Shown here piece by piece: positions 24,364 through 35,861 of a DNA stretch of 39,628 nt (its first letter is position 1; the number at the start of each line of letters is the position of its first letter). A program made the translations under genes and the position numbers. The DNA lies in the NCBI GenBank assembly GCA_031255415.1, contig JAIRSO010000058.1, forward strand, positions 1-39,628, written 5' to 3'. Under the pieces are notes generated by a model. It did no database searches and was not told the DNA's origin. It saw only the letters and a program-made list of their open reading frames with translations. Origin of the DNA: Oscillospiraceae bacterium (GTDB taxonomy: Bacteria > Bacillota > Clostridia > Christensenellales > Aristaeellaceae).

Positions 24364-24535
24364 CATAGGCGGGCGGGTTTTGTATACGCGTTAATCCGTC
24401 CGCCAGTATCCGTACATTTTACACACCGCGCGGCTATGCGTTTACTGTTGGCTTGCTTGATAAGCGCGGCGTTTTCGCGCGTCCGCGCGTATCCAAGCTG
24501 GTTTGCCGTAATACGAACGCGCCTACGGAGGGCAT
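24364..24535 (+). promoter_or_regulatory. Structured 5' leader of the nusG-like gene
   Basis: The predicted leader of about 170 bases holds two hairpins. The first, almost at the 5' end, pairs 24368-24376 with 24396-24404 (9 pairs, one G-U). The second pairs 24459-24469 with 24483-24493 (10 pairs, one mismatch). Neither is followed by a clear U-tract. Possible roles are mRNA protection or a binding site for a NusG-type factor; this is inference. Confidence 0.5.
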
Positions 24536-25201
24536 ATGCAGCAGGCGTTTAAACTGAATCTGCTGACACCCCGATTAACGGATAAGCCCGCACAATCGCC
24601 AGCGTCAAGAGCAGTTCTTGATCCTTTGGATTTGTACGATCCCTTTGATTCGCTGGATCTGGAAGAACTGAAATCGCTGGACGTGAAGTACCATATCGAG
24701 CCTGGACAAGAGTACGTGTACTGCCTCCACTGCGTGGCGTGGAAGCAGCGCTACGTAGCGTCGGAAGCGCCGAAGTTTTTCCCGTGCAAGGCGGTCAATC
24801 CGATCCTTATTAAAAGGTTGTGGAAGGGCAAGACGTACAAGGATATCGTGTATTCCTTAATGCCGGGATACATATTCCTGTTCTCCGCCGAACCGATGGA
24901 CTCCGGGCGGTTCAGCAATCTGGACGGTACGCTGCGGGTGCTGCAATACGCTGGCGGGGGTTACGCTCTATCCGAAAGGGACGAGCAGCTGGCGCGCTGG
25001 CTGCTCAAGTACGACGGCACGCTCGGCCTGTCCAAGGCCATAAGGGTGGGCGACCGCACGCGCATCGTGCAAGGCCCGCTCAAGGATCACGCGGGCACGA
25101 TACTGGAGGTAAACAACCATCGCCGCCGCGCGAAGCTGGGCATCGCGCTCAACAAGGCCGAATGGTCGGTGTGGATGGATTTTGAGTTTATAGACTCGTA
25201 A
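24536..25201 (+). CDS. NusG paralogue (LoaP/RfaH-like transcription elongation factor)
   Basis: The 221-residue protein has a NusG-type N-terminal domain at about 55-150 (EYVYCLHCVAWKQRYVASEA, then YSLMPGYIFLF). A C-terminal KOW domain at about 168-218 (VGDRTRIVQGPLKDHAGTIL) follows. It carries an unusual acidic and leucine-rich N-terminal extension (residues 1-50). General NusG normally sits with secE and ribosomal protein genes; this copy does not. It resembles specialised paralogues such as LoaP, which antiterminate long polysaccharide or antibiotic operons in Firmicutes. It lies directly after the sugar-nucleotide enzyme and before acpS, four bases away. GGAGGG precedes the ATG. The target operon is unknown. 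Confidence 0.85.
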   Translation: MQQAFKLNLLTPRLTDKPAQSPASRAVLDPLDLYDPFDSLDLEELKSLDVKYHIEPGQEYVYCLHCVAWKQRYVASEAPKFFPCKAVNPILIKRLWKGKTYKDIVYSLMPGYIFLFSAEPMDSGRFSNLDGTLRVLQYAGGGYALSERDEQLARWLLKYDGTLGLSKAIRVGDRTRIVQGPLKDHAGTILEVNNHRRRAKLGIALNKAEWSVWMDFEFIDS

Positions 25202-25205
25202 GCGG

Positions 25206-25577
25206 ATGATAATCGGACTGGGGATAGACCTCGCGCCGATAGGCGCGTTCGAGGACGAGGCGCGGCGGGAGCGGTTCGCGGCGCGATGCTTCACGATGGG
25301 CGAGCGCGAGTATGCCGCTTCGCGCGGGGTGGCCGCCGCGCAGTCGGCAGCCGGGATGTTCGCCGCGAAGGAATCCGCGCTCAAGGCGTTTTCAGCCGGG
25401 ATAGGCGACATGCCGCTCACGGATATAGAGGTATTGCACGCGCCGAGCGGCGCGCCGTCGCTCGCGCTGCATGGCGAGGCGGCAAGACGCGCGGGCGCGC
25501 TGAACGTCTCGCGCGCGCTGCTGTCCATCACCCATCAGGGGGACTACGCCGCCGCCGTCGTCATACTGGAGGGCTGA
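25206..25577 (+). CDS. acpS: Holo-[acyl-carrier-protein] synthase
   Basis: AcpS transfers 4'-phosphopantetheine from CoA to the serine of acyl carrier protein, presumably Ser36 of the AcpP encoded at 1156. The 123-residue protein has the N-terminal GLGIDLAPIGAFE with the metal-binding Asp. The FAAKESALKAFSAGI segment has the metal-binding Glu (family FAAKEA), and the C-terminal SITHQGDYAAAVVIL is present. The ATG lies four bases after the nusG-like gene with no strong ribosome site, suggesting coupled translation. It is followed by the NAD(P)H-hydrate repair gene, the usual acpS-nnrD order in Firmicutes. Confidence 0.94.
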   Translation: MIIGLGIDLAPIGAFEDEARRERFAARCFTMGEREYAASRGVAAAQSAAGMFAAKESALKAFSAGIGDMPLTDIEVLHAPSGAPSLALHGEAARRAGALNVSRALLSITHQGDYAAAVVILEG

Positions 25578-25578
25578 T

Positions 25579-27012
25579 ATGATTCGCGCGATCGCGCCCG
25601 GGGACATGCTGGAGCTGGAACGGCGGTTCATGGACGAGACGGGCACGCCCGCCATACTGCTTATGGAACGCGCGGCGACGGCTGTCGCCGACGCGCTGGG
25701 GGACGCGAAGCGCGTCCTTTTCCTATGCGGGTCGGGCGGCAACGGCGGGGACGGGATAGCGGCGGCGCGGCTGTTCGCGGCGCGCGGCGGGGACGCGGTT
25801 GTATGGAAGATCGGGTCTGAAGAATCGGATATAGTAAAGCAGCAGATACTCATGCTGAAATGTTACGGCGCGTCCGTCCTACGGATAACCAGCGCCGTGC
25901 CCGCGCCGCCGCCGGTCGATTGCGTGGTGGACGCGATGTTCGGGATCGGATTGTCAAAGCCGCTGACGGGAGCGTATGCCGACGCGGTCAAACGGATCAA
26001 CGCCGCGCGACCCGCCCGGGTAATCGCCGTAGATATCCCCTCCGGCGTGGACGGCGCGACCGGGAGCGTCTGCGGCCAGGCCATCACAGCCGACGAGACC
26101 ATAACGTTCCATCGGCCCAAGACGGGACACTATATCTATCCCGGACGCGAGCATACCGGAAAGCTGACCGTCGCGCCAATAGGGATACCGTTATCTTACG
26201 GCGTATCGCGGACCGATCCGGTACTGCTGGAGGATGGCGACATAGAGCGATTACTGCCCCCGCGCAAGCCCGATACCCACAAAGGCGACTACGGCAACGC
26301 GATGATAATCGCGGGCGGAGCGGGCATGGCTGGAGCCGCCGCGCTGTGCGCGAGAGCCGCTATGCGTTCCGGCGCGGGGAGGGTTACGGTCGTCTGTCCT
26401 AGTTCCATCCAGCCTATCGTGCATCAGATCATACCAGAGGCTACCGCGTTCCACAGCGATGACGACGCGGAATGCCTCGCCAAGCTAGAGGGAACGACCT
26501 GCGCCGCGGTCGGGCCGGGACTCTCCGGCAAGAAGCCTCGGATGCTGGAGTTGCTTCAGGGCATGGATATCCCGCAGGTGTGGGACGCGGGCGCGCTTAA
26601 CTATCTCGCCGAAGAGGGCAAGAGTCCGCATCCGCGAACCATTATCACGCCGCATATGGGCGAGGCTGGGCGGCTCCTTAACAAACCCGCCCGCGAGCTT
26701 GCGTCCGATCCGATCGCGGCTGCTCGGCAATTAAACGAGCGCACAGGAGCGGTCGCGCTGCTCAAAGGATCGACCACCGTCATAACGGACGGCGAATCCG
26801 TCACGCTGAACATAAACGGTTCTCCGGCGATGGCAAAGGGCGGCATGGGCGACGCGCTGGCTGGCGTTATCGCGGCGATGCTGGCGCAAGGCCTCGCGCC
26901 ATACGACGCGGCGAGGGTGGGCGCGTACCTGCACGGGCGCGCCGGCTCGAGAGCCGCCTCCGCGCTGGGCGAACGATCCGTACTAGCGTCCGACGTAATA
27001 GATTATTTATAG
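25579..27012 (+). CDS. nnr: Bifunctional NAD(P)H-hydrate epimerase / ADP-dependent NAD(P)H-hydrate dehydratase
   Basis: This 477-residue metabolite-repair enzyme converts damaged NADHX/NADPHX back to NAD(P)H. The N-terminal YjeF_N domain (about 1-205) epimerises the hydrate and shows CGSGGNGGDGIAAARLFAAR and VDAMFGIGLSKPLTG. The C-terminal ribokinase-like domain (about 225-477) dehydrates the S form using ADP. It shows GDYGNAMIIAGGAGMAGAAA, TPHMGEAGRLL and the catalytic glycine/aspartate loop AKGGMGDALAGVIAAML. The length equals the standard fused form. It starts one base after the acpS stop. Confidence 0.95.
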   Translation: MIRAIAPGDMLELERRFMDETGTPAILLMERAATAVADALGDAKRVLFLCGSGGNGGDGIAAARLFAARGGDAVVWKIGSEESDIVKQQILMLKCYGASVLRITSAVPAPPPVDCVVDAMFGIGLSKPLTGAYADAVKRINAARPARVIAVDIPSGVDGATGSVCGQAITADETITFHRPKTGHYIYPGREHTGKLTVAPIGIPLSYGVSRTDPVLLEDGDIERLLPPRKPDTHKGDYGNAMIIAGGAGMAGAAALCARAAMRSGAGRVTVVCPSSIQPIVHQIIPEATAFHSDDDAECLAKLEGTTCAAVGPGLSGKKPRMLELLQGMDIPQVWDAGALNYLAEEGKSPHPRTIITPHMGEAGRLLNKPARELASDPIAAARQLNERTGAVALLKGSTTVITDGESVTLNINGSPAMAKGGMGDALAGVIAAMLAQGLAPYDAARVGAYLHGRAGSRAASALGERSVLASDVIDYL

Positions 27013-27053
27013 CCAGCCGGCTTAAAGCGCGGGATCTTCGCGTATTAAGGCGG

Positions 27054-27099
27054 TTGACTATATCCCGTTATTGACATAATATAGACCTGTAAAGAATAT
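27054..27099 (+). promoter_or_regulatory. Two overlapping sigma-A-type promoters before serS
   Basis: Promoter A: TTGACT (27054-27059), 17 bases, TAATAT (27077-27082). Promoter B: TTGACA (27071-27076), 17 bases, GAATAT (27094-27099). The -35 of B lies inside the spacer of A. Transcripts would start near 27089 or 27106, leaving a leader of only 20-40 bases, so no T-box is possible. Confidence 0.72.
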
Positions 27100-27126
27100 T
27101 CCTCGACGCGCTATGGAGGGTTGCGG

Positions 27127-28398
27127 ATGCTTGATATTAACCAGATACGCAAGGAACCGGACGCGGTCGCCGCCGCGCTTCGCAAGAAGGGCTGCGAGGT
27201 CGATTTCACCCAGTGGCTGGCCTGGGACGCGGAACGCCGCGCCGCTATGGGCGAGGCGGATCAGTTGAAGGCGCGCCGCAACGCTCTGTCCGCCAAAGTG
27301 CCCGCGCTCAAAAAGGCCGGCGGGGACGCGTCGTCTATATTCGAGGAGGTCAAGGCGATAGGCGAGGCGATCAAGGAGATCGACGCGCGGGTCGGCGCGC
27401 TGTCCGCCCAGTCCGACGAGTTCCTATTCGCGCTGCCCAACCTGCCCGATCCCGACGTTGCGCCGGGCGGCAAGGAGAACAACGAGACGCTGCGCAAATG
27501 GGGCGAGCCGCCGCGCTTTGATTTCCCGATGAAGAACCACGTCGATCTAGCCGAATCGCTGGGGCTGATCGATTACAAGCGCGGCGTGAAGCTGGGCGGC
27601 AGCGGGAAATGGATATACACCGGCGACGGCGCGCGCATGGAGTGGGCCTTGCTCAACTACTTCATCGACGCGCACCTGGCGGACGGGTTCACGTTCATAT
27701 TGCCCCCGCACATATTAAACGAGCAGAGCGGTTTCGCCGCCGGTCAATTCCCAAAGTTCAAGGACGATGTGTTCAGGCTGACGGACGGCGATCGCTTCAT
27801 GCTGCCCACCGCCGAGACCGCGCTGGTCAACGTCCACCGCGACGAGATACTAAGCGAGGACGAACTGCCCAAGAAATATTTCGCGTACACGCCGTGTTAC
27901 CGCAAGGAAGCCGGGTCTTACCGGACGGAGGAGCGCGGCATGATCCGGGGCAACCAATTCAACAAAGTGGAGATGGTAATGATCACCCTGCCGGAGGAAT
28001 CGCAATCGGCGTTCGAACTGCTGACAAAGAAAGCCTCCGCGCTGATGGAAGGCCTGGGTCTGCCGTATCAACTGGTGAAACTGGCGGCTGGGGATTGCAC
28101 GTCGGCGATGGCGCGCACATACGACATAGAGGCGTGGCTTCCGTCAATGGGTATATATAAGGAAGTAAGCAGCGTGTCCAACTCGAACGCGTATCAAGCG
28201 AGGCGCGGAAGCATCCGCGTCAAGCGCAAGGATACCGGGAAAAACGAGTTTGTGCATATACTCAACGGTTCGGGACTGGCTACCAGCCGCGTGTTCCCCG
28301 CGATACTGGAGAATTTCCAGCAAGCGGACGGCAGCGTGAAACTGCCGGACGTACTCGCGCGCCGGATGGGCCAGGATTATCTAAAGCCCGTCAAATGA
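27127..28398 (+). CDS. serS: Seryl-tRNA synthetase
   Basis: SerRS charges tRNA-Ser (and tRNA-Sec where present). The 423-residue protein has the N-terminal antiparallel coiled-coil tRNA-binding arm (about 28-100, with LKARRNALSAKVPALKKAGG). The class II catalytic core has motif 2 (KEAGSYRTEERGMIRGNQF, FNKVEMVMIT), EVSSVSNSNAYQARRGSIRV and motif 3 (ILNGSGLATSRVFPAILENF). Motif-2 neighbour text (GSYRTEERGMIRG) differs from the common GAAGRDTRGLIR and may mark a sub-lineage. GGAGGG at 27115-27120 fits ATG 27127 rather than the TTG at 27121. The stop overlaps the start of the next gene. Confidence 0.95.
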   Translation: MLDINQIRKEPDAVAAALRKKGCEVDFTQWLAWDAERRAAMGEADQLKARRNALSAKVPALKKAGGDASSIFEEVKAIGEAIKEIDARVGALSAQSDEFLFALPNLPDPDVAPGGKENNETLRKWGEPPRFDFPMKNHVDLAESLGLIDYKRGVKLGGSGKWIYTGDGARMEWALLNYFIDAHLADGFTFILPPHILNEQSGFAAGQFPKFKDDVFRLTDGDRFMLPTAETALVNVHRDEILSEDELPKKYFAYTPCYRKEAGSYRTEERGMIRGNQFNKVEMVMITLPEESQSAFELLTKKASALMEGLGLPYQLVKLAAGDCTSAMARTYDIEAWLPSMGIYKEVSSVSNSNAYQARRGSIRVKRKDTGKNEFVHILNGSGLATSRVFPAILENFQQADGSVKLPDVLARRMGQDYLKPVK

Positions 28399-29408
28399 GC
28401 GTCCCGCCAACCGTAAAGGCCAGGCTGGAGCGGGAAGAACGCGCCCGGCTGTCGCCTCGCGCCGCGTTGAGCGAGGCCGCCAGGCGTGATTCTTCCATCT
28501 CCCCGGACGATATGCGCACCGAGTTCCAGCGCGACCGCGACCGGATACTGCACTCCAAATCGTTCCGAAGGCTGAAGGATAAAACCCAAATGATCCTGAT
28601 CCCACACGGGGATCATTACCGCACGCGATTGACGCACACGTTGGAAGTCGCGCAGGTCGCGCGCACTATCGCCCGCGCTCTGCGCCTTAACGAGGATCTG
28701 ACCGAAGCGATAGCATACGGTCACGATCTGGGTCACACCCCGTTCGGGCATATGGGCGAACGCACGCTCAACCGCGTGTATCCGCCCGGGTTCAGGCACA
28801 ACGAGCAGAGCCTGCGCACGGTGGAGATACTCGAGCGCGGCGGCGAGGGATTAAACTTAACCAGCGAAACGCGGCGCGGCATACTATGCCACTCCGGGGA
28901 CTGTCTGCCGGACACGCTGGAAGGATGGTGCGTGAGGTACGCGGATCGCATCGCGTATGTCAACCACGATATCGACGACTCTATACGCGCCGGACTGCTG
29001 AAACAATCCGATCTGCCGGGCGGGCTGGTAAAGACGCTGGGGGTCTCTCACGGCGAGCGCATCGCGCGCATGGTGGGAGACGTGGCGCGCGAGAGCGAGG
29101 ATCAGCCCGAGCTGCGCATGTCCGCCGAGATACAGGAGGCCAGCGACGCGCTGCGGGAATTCTTATTCGAGAGGGTGTACCGCGCCGAATGGGCCGTGCG
29201 CGAGGAGGAAAAGACCGACGGGTTAATCGAATCGCTATATAGGCGTTTCACCGCCACGCCGGGTACCCTGCCCGCCGAGTTCCACGCCCGCGCGCTGTAC
29301 GAAACGCCGGAACGATCCGTAGTCGATTACCTAGCCTGCATGACGGATCGATTCGCCCTTGATCTATACCGGCGGATGTTCATGCCCAGCGTGAATCGTT
29401 TTTTATAA
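28395..29408 (+). CDS. Deoxyguanosinetriphosphate triphosphohydrolase-like HD protein
   Basis: The 337-residue protein belongs to the HD-domain dGTPase family, which splits dNTPs to deoxynucleosides and triphosphate. Metal-binding motifs are seen in YRTRLTHTLEVAQVARTIAR (first His), YGHDLGHTPFGHMGERTLN (His-Asp), HNEQSLRTVEILE, and later YADRIAYVNHDIDDSI. This shorter class (often annotated as dGTPase-like) is common in Firmicutes beside dnaG or serS. The ATG overlaps the serS stop (ATGA). It closes the + strand run and is convergent with the GNAT gene, with 15 bases between. Confidence 0.9.
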   Translation: MSVPPTVKARLEREERARLSPRAALSEAARRDSSISPDDMRTEFQRDRDRILHSKSFRRLKDKTQMILIPHGDHYRTRLTHTLEVAQVARTIARALRLNEDLTEAIAYGHDLGHTPFGHMGERTLNRVYPPGFRHNEQSLRTVEILERGGEGLNLTSETRRGILCHSGDCLPDTLEGWCVRYADRIAYVNHDIDDSIRAGLLKQSDLPGGLVKTLGVSHGERIARMVGDVARESEDQPELRMSAEIQEASDALREFLFERVYRAEWAVREEEKTDGLIESLYRRFTATPGTLPAEFHARALYETPERSVVDYLACMTDRFALDLYRRMFMPSVNRFL

Positions 29409-29423
29409 TAACTATCGGCGCAA

Positions 29424-29966
29424 TCACCGCGCGCGATCGTCGTTCCACTCGCCGCGAAGCAAACCCATCGCTACCAAATCGTGGTAAGAGCCTTCGCGCC
29501 AGACCTCCCCGCGCAGGTTGCCCTCCGCCTTGAACCCGCACGCGCTGTAGCAACGTATCGCCGCCGTATTATCAGCCATAACGGTCAGGGATAATTTATT
29601 GAGGTTCATCTCGTTATACCCGACGCGGCACAGCACCCGCACCGCGTCGCTGCCGTAGCCGTGCCCGCGCATGCCCGCGTCGCCTATCAAGATACCTATC
29701 AGCCCGACGCGGTTCTTCCAATCGATCTTGTGAAAGCCGCAGCCGCCGACATACCGGCCGTCGAGCGTCTCGATCGCGAATTGATACTCGCCGTGCCCCA
29801 TCGACGTTTGCTGGCTGATCCAGCGCGACTCGTCGTCGCGCGTGGCTGGTAGTATGATCCCCGACGCGGACATCCTCACCGAGTCATAGTCGTTCACCTG
29901 GCGCAGCACGTCGTCCAGATCGAGCTGGCTGTACGCGCGGAGCCGGACTTTCCTGCCCTGATACAT
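29424..29966 (-). CDS. GNAT-family N-acetyltransferase (RimJ/RimL-like)
   Basis: The 180-residue acetyl-CoA-dependent N-acetyltransferase of the RimJ/RimL/SpeG type has an N-terminal KVRLRAYSQLDLDDVLRQVN. The acetyl-CoA-binding loop is in IGDAGMRGHGYGSDAVRVLC (family RxxGxG/A), and the C-terminal strand text LNKLSLTVMADNTAAIRCYS followed by CGFKAEGNLRGEVW is present. Substrates in this group range from ribosomal protein N-termini to polyamines and antibiotics, so none is assigned. GGGAGAGG lies just before the ATG. It is separated from ppdK by a hairpin (29988-30015). Confidence 0.87.
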   Translation of the reverse strand: MYQGRKVRLRAYSQLDLDDVLRQVNDYDSVRMSASGIILPATRDDESRWISQQTSMGHGEYQFAIETLDGRYVGGCGFHKIDWKNRVGLIGILIGDAGMRGHGYGSDAVRVLCRVGYNEMNLNKLSLTVMADNTAAIRCYSACGFKAEGNLRGEVWREGSYHDLVAMGLLRGEWNDDRAR

Positions 29967-29987
29967 GCCTCTCCCTTCGATAAGCGC

Positions 29988-30015
29988 GGGCTGCCGTCCA
30001 TTGGCACGGCAGCCC
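29988..30015 (-). terminator. Hairpin between ppdK and the GNAT gene
   Basis: A perfect 10-bp GC-rich stem (29988-29997 with 30006-30015, 8-base loop) lies 30 bases past the ppdK stop. It lacks a clear U-tract on either strand, so it may be a weak terminator or a 3'-end stabiliser for ppdK mRNA. Confidence 0.6.
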
Positions 30016-30044
30016 TTGCGCGTATGACCGGCGTCTGCGGACGC

Positions 30045-32675
<2,631 letters not shown>

Positions 32676-32723
32676 GTCACTTCTCCTTGTCCTCGCCAGT
32701 CTTGCCACTTATTAAGCCTTCCT

Positions 32724-32752
32724 ATTATAAGCGTATTCGCGGCGGCGGTCAA
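32724..32752 (-). promoter_or_regulatory. Strong sigma-A-type promoter for ppdK
   Basis: Reading the - strand, TTGACC (32752-32747) and a consensus TATAAT (32729-32724) are 17 bases apart. Transcription would start near 32717, giving a leader of about 42 bases. Confidence 0.85.
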
Positions 32753-32771
32753 TCATTGATTTGTAAATAAA

Positions 32772-32795
32772 GGGAGCCGCCAAGCGGCGGCTCCC
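32772..32795 (-). terminator. Intrinsic terminator of glnN
   Basis: A perfect 10-bp stem (32772-32781 with 32786-32795, 4-base loop AAGC on the + strand) is followed on the - strand by TTTATTTAC. It lies about 30 bases past the glnN stop and separates glnN from the ppdK promoter. Confidence 0.85.
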
Positions 32796-32826
32796 ACGGG
32801 TTGACGACGACCCCTTCGTTAGCGCG

Positions 32827-34905
32827 TTACACGGAGAACAGCAGATCCCCATAAGTTGGGAACGGCCAATACTCCCTAGCCGTCCAGACCTCCAGCTCGT
32901 CGGCGGCGGCGCGCAGCGACTGCATCGCGGGGAACACCACCCCGCTGTAATACTTGCCGTGCTCGGTGGTATCGGACGATCCAGCGTCCAGCTTCTCCTC
33001 GAGGGTGAGGATCCTGTTATACAGATCGGCGTTAAGCCCGGCGAGTTTCTTGATAAGCGAGGATTCCGGCTCGGCGGGAAGCCCCTCGACGGATTGCTTC
33101 GCGTTGAGCGCGCCGATCAGATCCTGCAGGTATGATCCAGCCGCGGGCATTATGCTCTTGCGAGCGATATCCAGCATGGTCAGAGCCTCGATATTCAGCG
33201 TCTTTACGTAATTTTCCATCATGATCTCGTAGCGGGAGCGGACCTCCACGGCTGTAAGCACATGATGGCGTTCAAATAGCGCGATGTTCTCCTCGTCCAC
33301 GAAGTAGGGCAGCGCGTCGGCGGTGTGCTTGAAGTTGTACAGCCCGCGCCTGCGCGACTCCTCGACCCAGTCCTCGGTATAATTGTTGCCGTTGAATATG
33401 ATGCGCCTGTGCTCCTGGACGGTCTTGCGGATCAGCGCGTTCAGCGCCTGGGTGAAATCGTCCGCGCGCTCCAGCGAGTCCGCGAAATCCTTGAGCACGT
33501 CGGCCACGATAGTATTGATCGCCGTGTTAGCGTCGGCAATCGACGCGGATGATCCGACCATGCGGAACTCGAACTTGTTGCCCGTGAACGCGAACGGCGA
33601 CGTGCGATTGCGGTCGGTGGTGTCCTTCGGGAAGCGCGGCAGCACGTCCACGCCGATCTCCATCGAGGTCTTTTCCTTCTGCGCGTAAGCGCTGCCCTTG
33701 TCGATGCTGTCGATGACGGCGGTCAGCTCCTCGCCCAGGAATATGGATACAATAGCCGGCGGGGCCTCGTTCGCGCCGAGCCGATGGTCGTTGCCGGCGG
33801 TCGCGACGGATACGCGCAGCAGTCCCTGGTACTTATCTACGGCGCGGATGACGGCGGCTAGGAACAGCAAAAACCGCGCGTTCTCGCGAGGCGTGTCGCC
33901 CGGTTCGAGCAGGTTGTCGCCGACGTCCGTAGCCATCGACCAGTTGTTGTGCTTGCCGGAGCCGTTCACGCCCGCGAACGGTTTCTCATGGAGCAGACAG
34001 GCCAGATCATGACGATCGGCGACCTTGCGCATGATCTCCATCGTAAGCTGGTTATGGTCGGTGGCTATGTTGGTCGTGGCGTATATCGGCGCGAGTTCGT
34101 GCTGGGAGGGCGCGACTTCGTTGTGGCGCGTCTTGCTGGCTACGCCCAGCGCCCACAGCGTTTCGTCCAGATCCTGCATGAACGCCGCCACTCGCGGCCT
34201 GATCGAGCCGAAGTAATGATCCTCAAGCTCCTGCCCCTTGGGCGGTTTCGCGCCGAACAGCGTGCGTCCACAGAATACCAGATCGCGGCGCTCGAGGTAT
34301 AATTCTTTATCGATTAAGAAATACTCCTGCTCGCTGCCCACATTGGACGACACGCGCGCGGTCTTCGAGTCGCCGAACAGCCGCAGAACGCGCAGCGCCT
34401 GCCGGTTCAGCGCGTCCATGGAGCGCAGCAGCGGGGTCTTTTTGTCCAGAGCCTCGCCCGTATAGGAGCAGAACGCGGTCGGGATGCACAGCGTGTGCTC
34501 CTTTATAAACGCGTAAGACGTAGGATCCCAGGCGGTATAACCCCGCGCCTCGAACGTGGCGCGCAGTCCGCCGCTGGGGAAGCTGGACGCGTCCGGCTCG
34601 CCTTTAATCAGTTCCTTGCCCGAGAAGTTCATAATCACGCCGCCGTCGCCGGTGGGGGAAATGAAACTGTCGTGCTTCTCCGCCGTTATCCCGGTCATAG
34701 GCTGGAACCAGTGCGTGAAGTGCGTCGCGCCCAGTTCAACCGCCCAATCCTTCATGGCGTTGGCGATGACGTTAGCGTCGGACAGCGTAAGCGGAGCGCC
34801 CAGTTTGATGGAAGCCTGCACCGCTTTATACACCTCGCGCGGCAGCCTCGTGCGCATAATCCGGTCGTTGAATACCAAAGAACCATATTCTTCAGCGACA
34901 TTCAT
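32827..34905 (-). CDS. glnN: Glutamine synthetase type III
   Basis: GlnN makes glutamine from glutamate, ammonia and ATP. At 692 residues it is the large type III form found in Bacteroides, cyanobacteria and many Clostridia. Seen are the N-terminal type III text ([16 protein letters not shown]), [20 protein letters not shown] and [20 protein letters not shown]. The catalytic-core motifs [20 protein letters not shown] and [20 protein letters not shown] follow. The frame runs back to a TTG at 34923, but the ATG at 34905 gives the expected [12 protein letters not shown]; the ribosome site is an unusual run of G. It is monocistronic with its own promoter and terminator. Confidence 0.95.
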   Translation of the reverse strand: MNVAEEYGSLVFNDRIMRTRLPREVYKAVQASIKLGAPLTLSDANVIANAMKDWAVELGATHFTHWFQPMTGITAEKHDSFISPTGDGGVIMNFSGKELIKGEPDASSFPSGGLRATFEARGYTAWDPTSYAFIKEHTLCIPTAFCSYTGEALDKKTPLLRSMDALNRQALRVLRLFGDSKTARVSSNVGSEQEYFLIDKELYLERRDLVFCGRTLFGAKPPKGQELEDHYFGSIRPRVAAFMQDLDETLWALGVASKTRHNEVAPSQHELAPIYATTNIATDHNQLTMEIMRKVADRHDLACLLHEKPFAGVNGSGKHNNWSMATDVGDNLLEPGDTPRENARFLLFLAAVIRAVDKYQGLLRVSVATAGNDHRLGANEAPPAIVSIFLGEELTAVIDSIDKGSAYAQKEKTSMEIGVDVLPRFPKDTTDRNRTSPFAFTGNKFEFRMVGSSASIADANTAINTIVADVLKDFADSLERADDFTQALNALIRKTVQEHRRIIFNGNNYTEDWVEESRRRGLYNFKHTADALPYFVDEENIALFERHHVLTAVEVRSRYEIMMENYVKTLNIEALTMLDIARKSIMPAAGSYLQDLIGALNAKQSVEGLPAEPESSLIKKLAGLNADLYNRILTLEEKLDAGSSDTTEHGKYYSGVVFPAMQSLRAAADELEVWTAREYWPFPTYGDLLFSV

Positions 34906-34956
34906 AAGCCCGATACCCCCCAATCGTAGCGTTGAAACCCAGCGATACTTTACTAT

Positions 34957-35000
34957 TGCCTACAGCGGGGAAGTATACCACACGCGTAGGCATTAGTCAA
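34957..35000 (-). promoter_or_regulatory. glnN promoter overlapped by an inverted repeat
   Basis: Reading the - strand, TTGACT (35000-34995) and TATACT (34977-34972) are 17 bases apart. The inverted repeat TGCCTAC (34957-34963) / GTAGGCA (34986-34992) is centred on the -10 box. Its arms lie in the spacer and just downstream, as expected of a repressor operator. The repeat does not match the TnrA/GlnR consensus that I know. Confidence 0.72.
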
Positions 35001-35072
35001 GATTTGCAGGATGCACGATTGAAAAATTCATTTTCTAGGTTTTGGAGCCGCACCTTCCGTCATTTTCGATAA

Positions 35073-35846
35073 TCACGCCCCCGCGGCGCGCACCCCCAGC
35101 GTAGCCAGAATCAGCGCGAGGACTATCGCCAGAACCGCGCGTATGACTTTCTCGCCACCGCGCATCGCCAGTCCCGCGCCCAGCAGATTCCCCGCAATCG
35201 AGAACGCTGCGGCGGCCAGTCCCAACAGCCAATCCACATACCCGCCTATCATGAAACTGAACAGACTGGATACCCCGCTGGCAAGATTGACCACCTTCGC
35301 GCTGCCGCTGGCCATAATCGGCTCCATCCCCGTCACGCCCGAAAACAACAGTATCAAGAACGTCCCCGTCCCGGGCCCTATCATCCCATCGTAGAACCCG
35401 ACCGCCAACCCAATCGCCGCGTAGGCTGGATACCTCCACACCCCCGGCGTAATCTTCCTTTGGAACTCGCCGCGCCGTATCAGCAGCGCCACGCACACGA
35501 CCGGCAGCACCACGAGCATAATCTTAAGCGCGAGCGCCTCGGGTATCGCTTTGAGCGCCTGCGCGCCTAGGAACGCGCCGGGCAGCGCGCCGGCAGTGGC
35601 GGTCAGCGCGGGAACCCACGCTATATCCCCTCCGCGCGCGTATCTCGCCACCGCCGCTATCGAGCCAAAACTTGCCGAAACCTTATTCGTTCCAGCCGAC
35701 AGCCGCGCGAGAACCCCGCCCGAGCCTCCCAGCGCCAGATAATACGCGGGCAGCGAGATCAACCCGCCCCCGCCCGCGATCGAGTCTATGAAACCCGCCA
35801 GCATGCACAGCGGGCACGCTATCAAGTATGGAATCAATGAGGACAT
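35073..35846 (-). CDS. TauE/SafE-family membrane permease
   Basis: The 257-residue integral membrane protein has about eight hydrophobic helices in the TauE/SafE (formerly DUF81) pattern. The two-fold repeat signature appears as MLAGFIDSIAGGGGLISLPA near the N-terminus and GLAVGFYDGMIGPGTGTFLI in the middle. Family members are linked to export or uptake of sulfite, sulfoacetate, taurine-derived ions and other organic anions. The substrate here is unknown. The gene lies 15 bases downstream of the AEC transporter gene on the same strand and is probably the last gene of that operon. Confidence 0.88.
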   Translation of the reverse strand: MSSLIPYLIACPLCMLAGFIDSIAGGGGLISLPAYYLALGGSGGVLARLSAGTNKVSASFGSIAAVARYARGGDIAWVPALTATAGALPGAFLGAQALKAIPEALALKIMLVVLPVVCVALLIRRGEFQRKITPGVWRYPAYAAIGLAVGFYDGMIGPGTGTFLILLFSGVTGMEPIMASGSAKVVNLASGVSSLFSFMIGGYVDWLLGLAAAAFSIAGNLLGAGLAMRGGEKVIRAVLAIVLALILATLGVRAAGA

Positions 35847-35861
35847 ATTACCTCTTATAAT

